Source of the DNA: Luteibacter anthropi
GTDB lineage: Bacteria; Pseudomonadota; Gammaproteobacteria; Xanthomonadales; Rhodanobacteraceae
Reading direction: 5' to 3'
Assembly (NCBI RefSeq): GCF_011759365.1
Contig: NZ_JAARLZ010000014.1
Location: forward strand, 1-64,000
DNA length: 64,000 nucleotides
Under the pieces are notes generated by a model. It searched no databases and was not told where the DNA came from. It worked only from the letters and a program-made list of their open reading frames with translations. Positions 38,170 through 47,344 of this stretch are shown piece by piece (position 1 is the stretch's first letter; every line of letters starts with the position of its first letter). The position numbers and the translations under genes are program-made.

Positions 38170-40287
38170 TCAGGCGTCGACGTAACGGGCCGCGTCACCG
38201 ACCCAACGGGCGATCAGGCGCTCACAACGCGCCGGGTGGTCGCGCATCATCGCCTCGGCCACGCGCTGCACCTCGGGCATCAGGTGCGCATCACGCGACA
38301 GGTCCGCGATGCGGAACTGCAACTGGCCCGTCTGCCGGGTACCCAGCACTTCACCGGGGCCCCGCAGTTCCAGATCCTTCTCCGCAATGCGGAACCCATC
38401 GTTGGTTTCACGCATCACGATCAGGCGCTCCTTCGCCAGCCGCGACAGCGGCGTCTGATACAGCAGCACACACGACGACGCGATGGCGCCACGCCCCACG
38501 CGACCACGCAACTGATGCAACTGGGCCAGCCCGAGACGCTCGCTATTTTCGATGACCATGAGGCTGGCGTTCGGCACATCCACGCCTACCTCGATCACGG
38601 TGGTGGCCACCAGCACGGCAATCTCGCCGCGCTTGAACGCATCCATCACCGCCTGCTTTTCCTTGGGCTTCATCCGGCCGTGGATCATGGCTACGGCAAG
38701 ATCAGGCAACCCCGTGACAAGCTCCGCATGCGCCACCTCGGCGGCCTGTGCATTGAGCTGCTCGGATTCCTCGATCAGCGTGCACACCCAGTACACCTGA
38801 CGCCCTTCCATGCACGCGGCATGGATGCGCTCCATCACGTCGTAACGGCGCTCGTTGGAAATGGCAACGGTCTGCACCGGCGTACGCCCCGGCGGAAGCT
38901 CGTCGATGGACGAGACATCGAGATCAGCATACGCACTCATCGCCAGCGTGCGCGGGATCGGCGTGGCCGTGAGCACGAGCTGGTGCGGAATGAGTTCACC
39001 TTCCGCGCCCTTGTCACGCAGGGCGAGCCGCTGGTGCACGCCGAAACGATGCTGTTCGTCGACGATGACCAGCCCCAGCTTTGCAAACGCCACGCCTTCC
39101 TGCATGAGCGCATGCGTGCCGACGACGACGTGGGCGCTGCCATCGGCCACCCGCGTCAGCGCACTCTTGCGCGCCTTGCCTTGCACCTTGCCCGCGAGCC
39201 ACTCGACATCCAGGCCCAGCGGTTCAAGCCACGCACGGAAATTGCGCAGGTGCTGTTCGGCCAGCAGTTCGGTCGGCGCCATCAGCGCCACCTGGTAACC
39301 GCTTTCCACGGCGGCAACAGCCGCGAGTGCCGCCACCACCGTCTTGCCGCTGCCCACATCGCCCTGCACGAGCCGCAGCATGGGATGCGGACGGGCGAGA
39401 TCACGTGCCACTTCACCGCAGACGCGCGCCTGGGCTTTCGTCAACGCGAAGGGCAGCGATGCCAGCAAGCGATCGCGCAAGGTACCTGCGCTTTTGAGCG
39501 CCGGCGATTTACGCTCCTTCACCGCTGCCCGCATGCGCCGCAACGTGAGATGCTGCGTGAGCAGTTCCTCGAACGCCAGGCGTTTCTGCGCAGGATGCAC
39601 GCCGAGCTCCAACTGGCGCAGATCCACATCCGGCGGCGGCCGATGCACGTACAGCAAGGCATCACGAAGCGAAGCCATGCCGAGCGGGCGACCGATATCG
39701 TCGGGAATCAGTTCGAGCCGGTCATCCTGCGGCAGGTGTGCCAGCGCCTTGGCAATCACACCGCCAAGACGACGTGGCCCCAGCCCTTCCGTGGTGGGAT
39801 AGACCGGCGTCAGCCGCTCATCCACCACCACCGCCTCACCGGCCTCGATACGCTGGTACTGCGGATGCACCATCTCCAGGCCCTGCGGCCCCTGACGCAC
39901 TTCGCCGAAGCAGAGCACGCGCGTGCCTTTCGGCAGCTGATCGACCTGGCTCTTGCGGAAATGGAAGAAACGCAGCAGCAGTGCACGGCCGGATTCGTCG
40001 GAAATGATCACCTTCAGCTGTGGCCGGAAGCGGAAGCCCCGCTCGACGAAATCGACCGTGCCCTCGACCTGCGCATGATCACCCGGCCGCAGGTCGGCAA
40101 TGGACACGACCCGCGTGCGGTCTTCGTAGCGCAGCGGCAGGTGAAACCAGAGATCCTGCACCTCGCGCAGGCCGAGCTTGCCCAGCGTCTCGGCGAGCGC
40201 CGGCCCGACGCCGCCGAGTGTCGTCAGCGGCGCGCGGCCCGGGTCCGCCGGCGGTGCGGCGGGAGTCGACCTCACGCTGGGAGCCAC
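38170..40287 (-). CDS. recG: ATP-dependent DNA helicase RecG
   Basis: A 705-residue branch-migration helicase that reverses stalled replication forks. An N-terminal wedge/OB domain (VDFVERGFRFRPQLKVIISD) precedes the helicase core: Walker A GDVGSGKTVVAALA, MAPTELLAEQHL, the DEQH-type Walker B VIVDEQHRFGV, TATPIPRTLAMS, then ATTVIEVGVDVPNASLMVIE and QLRGRVGRG. Length is normal. It starts with GTG at 40287, 16 bp downstream of ridA and in the same operon. The order spoT-ridA-recG keeps the spoT...recG neighbourhood of other gammaproteobacteria. Confidence 0.97.
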   Translation of the reverse strand: MAPSVRSTPAAPPADPGRAPLTTLGGVGPALAETLGKLGLREVQDLWFHLPLRYEDRTRVVSIADLRPGDHAQVEGTVDFVERGFRFRPQLKVIISDESGRALLLRFFHFRKSQVDQLPKGTRVLCFGEVRQGPQGLEMVHPQYQRIEAGEAVVVDERLTPVYPTTEGLGPRRLGGVIAKALAHLPQDDRLELIPDDIGRPLGMASLRDALLYVHRPPPDVDLRQLELGVHPAQKRLAFEELLTQHLTLRRMRAAVKERKSPALKSAGTLRDRLLASLPFALTKAQARVCGEVARDLARPHPMLRLVQGDVGSGKTVVAALAAVAAVESGYQVALMAPTELLAEQHLRNFRAWLEPLGLDVEWLAGKVQGKARKSALTRVADGSAHVVVGTHALMQEGVAFAKLGLVIVDEQHRFGVHQRLALRDKGAEGELIPHQLVLTATPIPRTLAMSAYADLDVSSIDELPPGRTPVQTVAISNERRYDVMERIHAACMEGRQVYWVCTLIEESEQLNAQAAEVAHAELVTGLPDLAVAMIHGRMKPKEKQAVMDAFKRGEIAVLVATTVIEVGVDVPNASLMVIENSERLGLAQLHQLRGRVGRGAIASSCVLLYQTPLSRLAKERLIVMRETNDGFRIAEKDLELRGPGEVLGTRQTGQLQFRIADLSRDAHLMPEVQRVAEAMMRDHPARCERLIARWVGDAARYVDA

Positions 40288-40303
40288 GGCGATGGCGAGT
40301 CTC

Positions 40304-40687
40304 TTACGGCAGGACGAGGATCGCGTCGACTTCGACCTGGGCGCCCTTGGGCAGGCCCGAGACCTCGACAGTCGAACGCGCCGGATACGGCTGCTGGAAG
40401 TATTCGGCCATCACGGCGTTCACGGCGGCGAAGTTGCCCAGGTCGGTGACGTAGATGCCCACGCGCACGATGTCCTGGAGCTTGCCGCCGGCGGCTTCAG
40501 CCACGGCCACGAGGTTGTCGAACACGCGACGCGTCTGCGCGGTGATGTCGCCTTCAACGAGGTTGCCGGTAGCCGGATCGAGCGGAATCTGGCCCGAGAA
40601 GTACACGGTGTTGCCTGCGCGGACGGCCTGCGAATACGGGCCGATGGCGGCCGGTGCCTTATCGGTGGCGACGATGCTGCGGGTCAT
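40304..40687 (-). CDS. ridA: RidA family enamine/imine deaminase
   Basis: A 127-residue trimeric deaminase that hydrolyses reactive 2-aminoacrylate and related imines to ketoacids. The conserved [18 protein letters not shown] and catalytic/ligand Arg104 in [23 protein letters not shown] are present. It lies 16 bp upstream of recG on the same strand and about 200 bp after spoT, from which it is separated by REP elements. Length and motif set are the family norm. Confidence 0.95.
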   Translation of the reverse strand: MTRSIVATDKAPAAIGPYSQAVRAGNTVYFSGQIPLDPATGNLVEGDITAQTRRVFDNLVAVAEAAGGKLQDIVRVGIYVTDLGNFAAVNAVMAEYFQQPYPARSTVEVSGLPKGAQVEVDAILVLP

Positions 40688-40754
40688 GGGGTGTCCTCGT
40701 GATGATGCCGACGAGTCTAGCCGCAGCGCCCCCCACCCGCCACCAACACCCCTT

Positions 40755-40888
40755 GTAGGAGCGCGCCTCGCGCGCTACAAACCAACGAAGCGGTGACGAG
40801 GGATTCTGCCATCTGACGCTTCGACACAGGCCTGTCGCGCGCGAGGCGCGCTCCTACAGGGGTGTGGCTTCGCCTGTCGCGCTTTTAC
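40755..40888. repeat. REP pair plus a decayed REP at the end of spoT
   Basis: Units at 40755-40779 (+, tail diverged to CTACA) and 40831-40857 (-). A shorter remnant at 40872-40888 on the minus strand reads CTGTAAAAGCGCGACAGG, that is, a REP head (GTAG changed to GTAA) joined to a REP tail with the middle deleted. The TAA stop of spoT (40887-40885) lies in this remnant. Confidence 0.8.
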
Positions 40889-43068
40889 AGGGGGTGGCGG
40901 TAGACGCCGCTTACCACGCCGGTGCGGCGCACGCGGCGCATCACGTCGGCCAGGTGCTTGCGATCCTTTACTTCGATGGCGAACAGCAGCGTTGCCGCCG
41001 TGCTGTCACGCTCGATGTATTCCACGTTCTCGATGTTCGAGCTGGCATCGGCAATGGCCGCCGCCACCGTGGCGAGCACGCCGGGGCGGTTGAGTACTTC
41101 GATGCGCAGTTCGGCACGATAATCGCCGCTGACGTCGCGGTCCCATTCGATCGCCACGATGCGTTCCGGCGACTTGCGGAATTCCGTGACGTTGGGGCAT
41201 TCCACCCGATGCACGACGATGCCCTTGCCCGAGGAGAGATAACCCACGATCTCGTCGCCCGGCAGCGGATGGCAGCAATTGCCGAAGCTCAGCACACCGC
41301 GCTCGGCACCGCTGATGCGGATCTTCTCCGCATTGAGCTGGTCCGCCACCGACGGCGCATGGCCCTCGCTCGGACCCAGCAGGGCCACCAGCTGGGTGGC
41401 CACCTGGTCGGCGAAACGGTTGCCCAGCGCAATTTCCGCGAGCAGTTCTTCCAGGCGCTTGAGCTTGGCGTCGTCGAGGAAGCGGTCGAGCGTTGCCGGC
41501 GGCACGGAATCGAGGCTGAGGCCGCGCGCATCGAGCGCACGGTCGAGCATGCGATGACCGAAGTCCACGGCGTCTTCGTGTTGCAGGTGTTTCAGGTACT
41601 GGCGGATGGCCGTGCGCGCCTTGCCCGTGACCACGGCTTCGAGCCACGCCGGATTGGGCACGGCCGAAGGCGCGGTGATCACTTCCACCACCTGGCCGGA
41701 AATCAGGCGTGTGCGCAACGGCACCAGCTTCTTGTCGACGCGCGCCGCCACCGCGTGGTCGCCCACGTCGGTATGCACGGCATAGGCGAAATCCAGCGCC
41801 GTGGCATTGCGCGGCAGCGAGAAGATGTCGCCGCGCGGCGTGAACAGGTAGACCTCGTCGGGGAACAGGTCGATCTTGACGTTTTCGAGGAACTCGGACG
41901 CCGACGGGGTGTTGGCCTGGCTGTCGGCCAGCGCCGAAAGCCATTCGCGCGCGCGCAACTGCGCGCTGTTCGCGGGGCCGGAATCGGATTTGTAGGCCCA
42001 GTGCGCGGCAATGCCGCGCTCGGCCACCGATTCCATTTCCGACGTGCGGATCTGGATCTCGATGGGCGCACCGAACGGCCCCAGCAGTACCGTGTGCAGC
42101 GACTGGTAGCCATTGCCCTTGGGAATGGCGATGAAATCCTTGAAACGCGCGTCCACCGGTTTGTACAGCCCATGCACGGCGCCCAGCGCCATGTAACAGT
42201 GCATCGCCGTGTCGGTGATGACGCGGAAACCGTAGACATCCATGAGCTGCGCAAACGACTTGTGCTCGTTGCGCATCTTCGAATAGATGCTCCACGCCGA
42301 TTTGATGCGGCTGACCGCGCGACCTGGAATCTTTTCGGCGGCGAGGCGGCCTTCCAACGCCATCTCGATCTTCGCCATCGCTTCGCGCCGGTTGCCCAGC
42401 GCGGCGCGGATGCGCTCGCCGATGATGCGATGGCGGTCGGGGTATAGCGCCTTGAAGCCGAGATCCTGCAACTCGGCCTTGAACTTGTTCATGCCCAGGC
42501 GCTGCGCGATAGGGGCGTAGATTTCCAGCGTTTCGCGGGCGATGCGCCGGCGCGAGGCGGAATCCTTGGCGCCCAGCGTGCGCATGTTGTGCAGGCGGTC
42601 GGACAGCTTGATCAGGATCACGCGCAGGTCGCGCGCCATCGCCAGGAGCATCTTGCGGAAGCTCTCGGCGTCGGCTTCGGCGCGACTGGAGAAACGCATC
42701 TTGTCGAGCTTGGTGACGCCATCGACCAGTTCGGCCACGGTCTCGCCGAATTCGCCGGCCAGCTCCTCACGACCCAGTTTCGTGTCTTCGAGGGTGTCGT
42801 GCAGGATCGCGGCGATGATTGTCTCGGCATCGAGCCCGAGCTCAGCCAGCACCTGGGCCACGGCCACCGGATGCGTGATGTACGGCTCGCCCGACTTGCG
42901 GGTCTGGCCGTCGTGCGCGGCGGCGCCGACGAGGAAGGCGCGCCGGATGCGCAGCACCTGTTCCTTCGGCAGATACGCGCCCACGCGATCTTCCAGCGCC
43001 TGCACATACGAGGGCACCGGATCGGTATCGACCACGTCGGTCAGTTTTTTGGCAGGGATGACATCCAT
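40885..43068 (-). CDS. spoT: Bifunctional (p)ppGpp synthetase/hydrolase
   Basis: A 727-residue long RSH protein making and degrading the stringent alarmone (p)ppGpp. In order: HD hydrolase with HDTLEDT (about 95-100) and LSDRLHNMRTLG; synthetase with ARFKDFIAIPKGNGYQSLHT and the catalytic Glu in EIQIRTSEME; TGS (VYLFTPRGDIFSLP); conserved-Cys region (GNCCHPLPGD); ACT domain at the C-terminus. The RFKD (RXKD) motif is the bifunctional-type motif, in contrast to the EXDD of RelA-only synthetases (family knowledge). It follows rpoZ by 114 bp. Confidence 0.97.
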   Translation of the reverse strand: MDVIPAKKLTDVVDTDPVPSYVQALEDRVGAYLPKEQVLRIRRAFLVGAAAHDGQTRKSGEPYITHPVAVAQVLAELGLDAETIIAAILHDTLEDTKLGREELAGEFGETVAELVDGVTKLDKMRFSSRAEADAESFRKMLLAMARDLRVILIKLSDRLHNMRTLGAKDSASRRRIARETLEIYAPIAQRLGMNKFKAELQDLGFKALYPDRHRIIGERIRAALGNRREAMAKIEMALEGRLAAEKIPGRAVSRIKSAWSIYSKMRNEHKSFAQLMDVYGFRVITDTAMHCYMALGAVHGLYKPVDARFKDFIAIPKGNGYQSLHTVLLGPFGAPIEIQIRTSEMESVAERGIAAHWAYKSDSGPANSAQLRAREWLSALADSQANTPSASEFLENVKIDLFPDEVYLFTPRGDIFSLPRNATALDFAYAVHTDVGDHAVAARVDKKLVPLRTRLISGQVVEVITAPSAVPNPAWLEAVVTGKARTAIRQYLKHLQHEDAVDFGHRMLDRALDARGLSLDSVPPATLDRFLDDAKLKRLEELLAEIALGNRFADQVATQLVALLGPSEGHAPSVADQLNAEKIRISGAERGVLSFGNCCHPLPGDEIVGYLSSGKGIVVHRVECPNVTEFRKSPERIVAIEWDRDVSGDYRAELRIEVLNRPGVLATVAAAIADASSNIENVEYIERDSTAATLLFAIEVKDRKHLADVMRRVRRTGVVSGVYRHPL

Positions 43069-43182
43069 GGGAGACCCGTGCGCCTCAAAGGGCGCCGCCT
43101 CCCGCGCGCGGCCTCGTCAGCCGCGCTTCAACGTACTGCGCAGGGAACGGATGAATGCAGGGCCGACAGCGACCCGGCGTCA

Positions 43183-43473
43183 TCAGTCATCTCCACCCTT
43201 CGAGAGGTCGTCGTCCACTTCGGTGGCGGCCCACTCGAGGGCTTCGCGCTCGGCACGCTCGCGTGCAGCCTTGTCGATCGCATCGATCATCGTCTCGTTG
43301 ACGCGACGCTCGGCGATCTCGCGCAGGGCGACGACCGTCGGCTTGTCGTGATCCGGATCGATGGTGGGTTCGGCACCCTTGGCAAGCTGACGGGCGCGCT
43401 TGGTCGCCAGGAGCACGAGCTCGAAGCGGTTGTCGACTACCGTGAGGCAGTCTTCGACAGTAATACGGGCCAT
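43183..43473 (-). CDS. rpoZ: DNA-directed RNA polymerase omega subunit
   Basis: A 96-residue omega subunit that helps fold the beta' subunit and, with it, forms a ppGpp site on RNA polymerase. The N-terminus [34 protein letters not shown] is nearly invariant; [16 protein letters not shown] follows. It is co-oriented with spoT as in E. coli. In E. coli gmk is directly upstream; here gmk lies 4.7 kb away with the mla genes between. The start is the ATG reading MARITVED. Confidence 0.97.
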   Translation of the reverse strand: MARITVEDCLTVVDNRFELVLLATKRARQLAKGAEPTIDPDHDKPTVVALREIAERRVNETMIDAIDKAARERAEREALEWAATEVDDDLSKGGDD

Positions 43474-43650
43474 TTCAAATCCTTGACAATAAAGACACTT
43501 CTGACCGCGCAGTGTAGCTGTCCGGCCGGTTGGCTGGCAATCGGGGCAGGGGTATGATGCCCGGTTCCCGCCGGGATCGACCTCCCGGGTGAAAATAATA
43601 AAACCAAGCGGTACAATAAAGCACCGCCTCACCCCGCCAAAGCAGACCCC

Positions 43651-44484
43651 ATGCACCCCAGCCTCCTGTCCCGGTTCGTCCGCCCCGCGCTAGGCCTGCT
43701 GGTCACCGGCCTCCTGGCTGCGTGCCACATCGCCCCGCCGCGCACCGACGACCCGAACGAGCACTTCAATCGCAAGGTCTACGCCTTCAACGACAGCCTC
43801 GACAAGACGCTGATCCGGCCCGTGGCCGTGGGCTACCGCAAGGTGACCAACGCGCCGGTCCGTACGGCGGTGAGCGACTTCTACACGAATATCCGCCTGC
43901 CGATCACGGTGGCCAACGAGCTGCTCCAGGCCCGTCCCAAGCAGGCCATACAGACCACCGGCCGCTTCGTGGTCAACCTGACCATCGGCTTCCTGGGCTT
44001 CAAAGACCCCGCCAGCCTGCTGGGCATGCCGCTGTACGACACCGATTTCGGCGTGACCCTCGCCCGCTGGGGCGTGCCTGAGGGCAGCTACCTGGTGCTG
44101 CCCTTCATCGGCTCCACCACCCCGCGCGACGTCCTGCGTCTGCCGGTGGACAGCTATTTCTTCGATCCGCTCAGCTACTTCGCCCGCAACCACGACTTCA
44201 AGGCCGGCCAGTACTACGTTCCGTCCGTCCTTTATCTCGTGACCCTGCGCGCCCGTGCGATCGACGCCGAGAGCTTCCTGAATTCGGCCTACGACCCCTA
44301 CGTGTTCATGCGCGACGCCTACCGCCAGCAGCGCCTCTACCAGATCTACGACGGCAACCCGCCGGCCGACGTGATCGAGCGCATGCAGGGCATCAGCGGC
44401 AACGACAACTCCAACTTCGACCCCGAAGAGCTGCTCGACCAGCAGCACAAGTGGGAACAAAAGAACGGGCAGAAGCCCGAATAA
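43651..44484 (+). CDS. mlaA: Mla phospholipid transport outer-membrane lipoprotein (VacJ)
   Basis: A 277-residue outer membrane lipoprotein removing phospholipids from the outer leaflet. The lipobox is LLAAC with Cys25. Family strings [59 protein letters not shown] and [16 protein letters not shown] are unmistakable. Here mlaA is on the opposite strand, convergent to mlaFEDCB, with its own promoter in the interval shared with rpoZ. Length exceeds E. coli MlaA (251) by ~25 residues, mostly at the acidic C-terminus. Confidence 0.96.
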   Translation: MHPSLLSRFVRPALGLLVTGLLAACHIAPPRTDDPNEHFNRKVYAFNDSLDKTLIRPVAVGYRKVTNAPVRTAVSDFYTNIRLPITVANELLQARPKQAIQTTGRFVVNLTIGFLGFKDPASLLGMPLYDTDFGVTLARWGVPEGSYLVLPFIGSTTPRDVLRLPVDSYFFDPLSYFARNHDFKAGQYYVPSVLYLVTLRARAIDAESFLNSAYDPYVFMRDAYRQQRLYQIYDGNPPADVIERMQGISGNDNSNFDPEELLDQQHKWEQKNGQKPE

Positions 44485-44486
44485 GA

Positions 44487-44516
44487 GAAAGGGGCCCGAT
44501 GGGCCCCTTTCTTTTT
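44487..44516 (+). terminator. Rho-independent terminator after mlaA
   Basis: An 11-bp stem GAAAGGGGCCC/GGGCCCCTTTC (44487-44497, 44501-44511) with a three-base loop and five T following. It lies between convergent mlaA and mlaB. Confidence 0.88.
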
Positions 44517-44545
44517 GTTGCTACCGGTTGCTACCGCCTGCTTTT

Positions 44546-44638
44546 GTAGGAGCGCGCCTTGCGCGCGACAGCCTATGAAACGATGCAGCGGCAACCGATG
44601 CTTTCGTAACCCCGGTCGCGCGCAAGGCGCGCTCCTAC
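44546..44638. repeat. REP inverted pair between mlaA and mlaB
   Basis: Units at 44546-44571 (+) and 44612-44638 (-), head-out, 40 bp apart, in the convergent gap. The minus-strand unit ends 14 bp short of the mlaB stop. Confidence 0.88.
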
Positions 44639-44651
44639 AACGGCATGTCGG

Positions 44652-44948
44652 TTACAGCAGCGGTTCGACGCCTGAGACGCGGGCCAGGGCCTGGAGGCCC
44701 GTCGGCACGTGGGCCACGCGGATCGCCCTGCCCTTGCCACGACCGTGCGCCAGCAGCGCCAGCACCGTGGCGAGCCCGGCGCTGTCCGCCTGGGATACCC
44801 CCGCGAGATCCAGCACCGTCTGCGCGCCGCGATCCAGTTCGGCACGGCCCGTGGCCAGGGCGGCCGTGGCGGTGCCGAACGTGAGAGCACCGGATACCGC
44901 GAGGGTATCCGGCGCCGGAGTCGTCAGCTGGAAGGCCGGCTGGCTCAC
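44652..44948 (-). CDS. mlaB: STAS-domain protein MlaB
   Basis: A 98-residue STAS domain protein, the cytoplasmic regulator that binds MlaF and supports assembly of the Mla ABC transporter. VLDLAGVSQADSAGLATVLALLAHGR contains the conserved D-S-A/G-L loop. Similarity is otherwise weak, so its identity leans on position as last gene of gmk-mlaFEDCB. Its start overlaps the end of mlaC by 4 bp (ATGA), consistent with co-translation. Confidence 0.9.
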   Translation of the reverse strand: MSQPAFQLTTPAPDTLAVSGALTFGTATAALATGRAELDRGAQTVLDLAGVSQADSAGLATVLALLAHGRGKGRAIRVAHVPTGLQALARVSGVEPLL

Positions 44949-45622
44949 TTCTTCTTGCCGCCCGAGTCTTTCTCGAGCTGGTCGATGGCCGCCGAGCCCT
45001 TCTGCTCCAGATCGGTGATCAGCTTGTCGAGACCTTCTTTCTTGATCTCGGCATCGACCTGGTTGCGGTAGTTGGTGATGTACGAGATGCCCTCGATGAT
45101 CACGTCGTAAGCCTTCCAGTCGCCGCTCTTGCTCTGGCGGAAGGCGTAGTCGACCGACACCGACTTGCCGTCGTCCAGCATGACCTGGGTGCGGACGACC
45201 GTGCGCTTGGGATTCTGATCGCCCGTGAACGGCAGCACCTTCACCCGGCCACGGGTGTAGTTGAGCAGGCCCTCGGCATAACGATGGGTGATCGAGTTGT
45301 AGAACGCCTTGGCGAAACGCTCACGCTGCTCGGGCGATGCCTTGGCTGCGTTCTGGCCCAGCACCAGAATCGAGGCGTAGTCGATGTCGAAGTGCGGCAG
45401 GAAGGTGTCGTCGATGACGGCGATCAGCTTTTCCTTGTCGTTCTTCAGCTCGGCCTGGTGTCCTTCGATGGCCTTGCCCAGATCGTCGGAAATGGTCTGG
45501 ACGATCTGCTGGGGCTGCTGGCCCTGGGTGGCGGCCGCCGAAGCGGCATTCTGGGCGAGAACCGGCGCGGCCACGACCGTGCCGATGGCCAGGGCGATGG
45601 CGAGGGAAAGCTGACGCAGCAT
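44945..45622 (-). CDS. mlaC: Periplasmic phospholipid-binding protein MlaC
   Basis: A 225-residue periplasmic carrier (Tol-Tol-Ttg2 domain) that shuttles phospholipids between MlaA and the MlaFEDB complex. Signal peptide about 1-24 (VLAQ). Conserved strings are FDIDYASILVLGQNAAKAS, FAKAFYNSITHRYAEGLLNY and KAYDVIIEGISYITNYRNQV. The start is the ATG reading MLRQLSLA; the seven residues upstream are not signal-like. The C-terminus is Lys-rich (GGKKK). It overlaps mlaB and follows mlaD at 20 bp. Confidence 0.94.
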   Translation of the reverse strand: MLRQLSLAIALAIGTVVAAPVLAQNAASAAATQGQQPQQIVQTISDDLGKAIEGHQAELKNDKEKLIAVIDDTFLPHFDIDYASILVLGQNAAKASPEQRERFAKAFYNSITHRYAEGLLNYTRGRVKVLPFTGDQNPKRTVVRTQVMLDDGKSVSVDYAFRQSKSGDWKAYDVIIEGISYITNYRNQVDAEIKKEGLDKLITDLEQKGSAAIDQLEKDSGGKKK

Positions 45623-45642
45623 GCGAGTCTCCTGAGCCGGCA

Positions 45643-46518
45643 TTACTTCTTGCCGGCGTTGTCTGGTTTGGCGTCGCCGGAGGCGCCGCCGTTCTTGTTG
45701 TCGCTCGGCGAGCCGTTCACGAGGAACTTGCCGATCAGGTCTTCCAGCTGCATCGCCGACTGCGTGAGGACGAGCTCGTCGCCTTCATGCAGGTATTCCG
45801 GCGAGCCGCCCGGCTGGAGGGCAACATACTGGCTACCGATCAAACCGCTTGTGAATACCGCAGCGGCCGAGTCATCAGGTATCTGGGAGTAGCTCTTGTC
45901 GATCGCAAGGGTCACCGTGGCCTCGCTGGAGCCCGGCTTGATCACGATGGAGTCGACGCTGCCGATGGGCACGCCGGCCATCTTCACGGCCGCGCCCGTC
46001 TGCAGGCCGCCGATGTTGGTGAAGTTGCCGGTGACGTGGAAGGTGCCGCCCAGGTGGTCCGGAGCGCTGCCGCCGCCGAAGAACTTGCCGAGCATTTCCT
46101 CCAGCTGCTGCGCCGGGCGGGTGAGACTCAGCTCGCCGCCTTCCTTCACCGGGCTCTTCGACCGGCCGAACTGGATGCCTACGTACTGGTCGCCCAGCAG
46201 GCCGCTGGTGTAGATCGTGGCGACCGAGTCGTCCGGGATGTCCTTGTGGTTGTCGTCGATCGACAGCGTGACCTTGGCTTCTTCCTTGCCCGGCACGAGG
46301 TCGATGGCCTGGACCGAACCGACGCGCACGCCGGCGATCTTCACCGGGGCGCGGACCTTGAGCTGGCCCACGTTGGCGAAACGGGTTTCCACGGCATAGC
46401 TGGAACCCTGGCGCGAGTTCGCCACCGAGGTGGTCTGGGTGGCCAGGTAGGCCAGGGCGGCAAAGCCGAGCACGATGAACAGGCCGGTGCCGACGGCATA
46501 GGAGCGTCTCTGGGTCAC
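45643..46518 (-). CDS. mlaD: Mla inner-membrane MCE protein MlaD with two tandem MCE domains
   Basis: A 291-residue protein anchored by one N-terminal helix (AVGTGLFIVLGFAALAYLA). It contains two MCE repeats: about residues 42-120 (AVETRFANVGQLKVRAPVKIAGVRVG ... PDDSVATIYTSGLLGDQYVGIQFG) and 160-240 (FHVTGNFTNIGGLQTGAAVKMAGVPIG ... PDDSAAAVFTSGLIGSQYVALQPG). E. coli MlaD has one MCE domain and ~183 residues. Each repeat is followed by a similar helix (LEEMLGKFF, LEDLIGKFL). MlaD forms a hexameric ring that carries lipid through its pore; two repeats imply two stacked rings. The tail is Asn/Gly/Lys-rich and probably disordered. Confidence 0.95.
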   Translation of the reverse strand: MTQRRSYAVGTGLFIVLGFAALAYLATQTTSVANSRQGSSYAVETRFANVGQLKVRAPVKIAGVRVGSVQAIDLVPGKEEAKVTLSIDDNHKDIPDDSVATIYTSGLLGDQYVGIQFGRSKSPVKEGGELSLTRPAQQLEEMLGKFFGGGSAPDHLGGTFHVTGNFTNIGGLQTGAAVKMAGVPIGSVDSIVIKPGSSEATVTLAIDKSYSQIPDDSAAAVFTSGLIGSQYVALQPGGSPEYLHEGDELVLTQSAMQLEDLIGKFLVNGSPSDNKNGGASGDAKPDNAGKK

Positions 46519-46576
46519 GGCACGATCCTCGGGTTGAATGCGGAAAGGGATACGGTCATGGCGGGCCTCCGTGGCC

Positions 46577-47344
46577 TCAGATCAGGAATGAGGTGAGGAC
46601 GAAGTCCAGCGCCAGGATGGCGATGGACGATGCGACCACCGTGCGCGTGGTCGCATACGCGACGCCTTCGCTGGTGGGCGGGGTGGTGTAGCCCTGGAAC
46701 ACCGCGATCAGGGAGACCACGATGCCGAAGGCGAAGGACTTGAGCAGCACGCCGTTGATGATGTCCTTGTGGACATCCACCGCGGCGGTCATGTTGGACC
46801 AGAAGGTGCCGTTGTCGATGCCGAGCCAGGTCACGCCGACCAGATGGCCGCCGAACACGCCCATGGCGCAGAACACCACGCCCAGCAGCGGCAGCGCGAT
46901 CACGCCGGCAAGGAAACGCGGCGCGGCCACGTAGGCCATCGGGTCCACCGCCATCATCTCCATGGCGTCGAGCTGGTCGGTGGCGCGCATCAGGCCGATT
47001 TCGGCGGTGATCGAGGTACCCGCACGGCCGGCGAACAGCAGCGCCGTGACCACCGGGCCCAGCTCGCGGTAAATGGCAATGGCTACCACGGTACCCGTGG
47101 CCGAAGTGCCGCCGAAGATAGAGAGCACGTCGTAGAGCTGCAGACCCAGCACCATGCCCACGAACAGGCCGCAGGTCATCACGATGGTGAGGCTCATCGC
47201 GCCCACGAACCAGATCTGGCGAAGCGTCTCGCGACCGTGGCGCAGGCTGCGCGGAATGGCGGCCAGCACCGTAAGGAGGAACAGCCCGCAGGCGCCGATC
47301 TGCGCCAGGCTGCGAATGACGACGTTGTCGTCGCGGGTGGTCAT
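46577..47344 (-). CDS. mlaE: Mla ABC transporter permease MlaE
   Basis: A 255-residue integral membrane permease of the Mla lipid transporter. The elbow and TM segments show the family's FVGMVLGLQLYDVLSIFG, ELGPVVTALLFAGRAGTSITAEIGLMRATDQLDAMEMMAVDP and KSFAFGIVVSLIAVFQGYTTP signatures. The start is the ATG reading MTTRDDN, overlapping the mlaF stop by 4 bp. It pairs with MlaF in the cytoplasmic face and MlaD in the periplasm. Confidence 0.96.
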   Translation of the reverse strand: MTTRDDNVVIRSLAQIGACGLFLLTVLAAIPRSLRHGRETLRQIWFVGAMSLTIVMTCGLFVGMVLGLQLYDVLSIFGGTSATGTVVAIAIYRELGPVVTALLFAGRAGTSITAEIGLMRATDQLDAMEMMAVDPMAYVAAPRFLAGVIALPLLGVVFCAMGVFGGHLVGVTWLGIDNGTFWSNMTAAVDVHKDIINGVLLKSFAFGIVVSLIAVFQGYTTPPTSEGVAYATTRTVVASSIAILALDFVLTSFLI

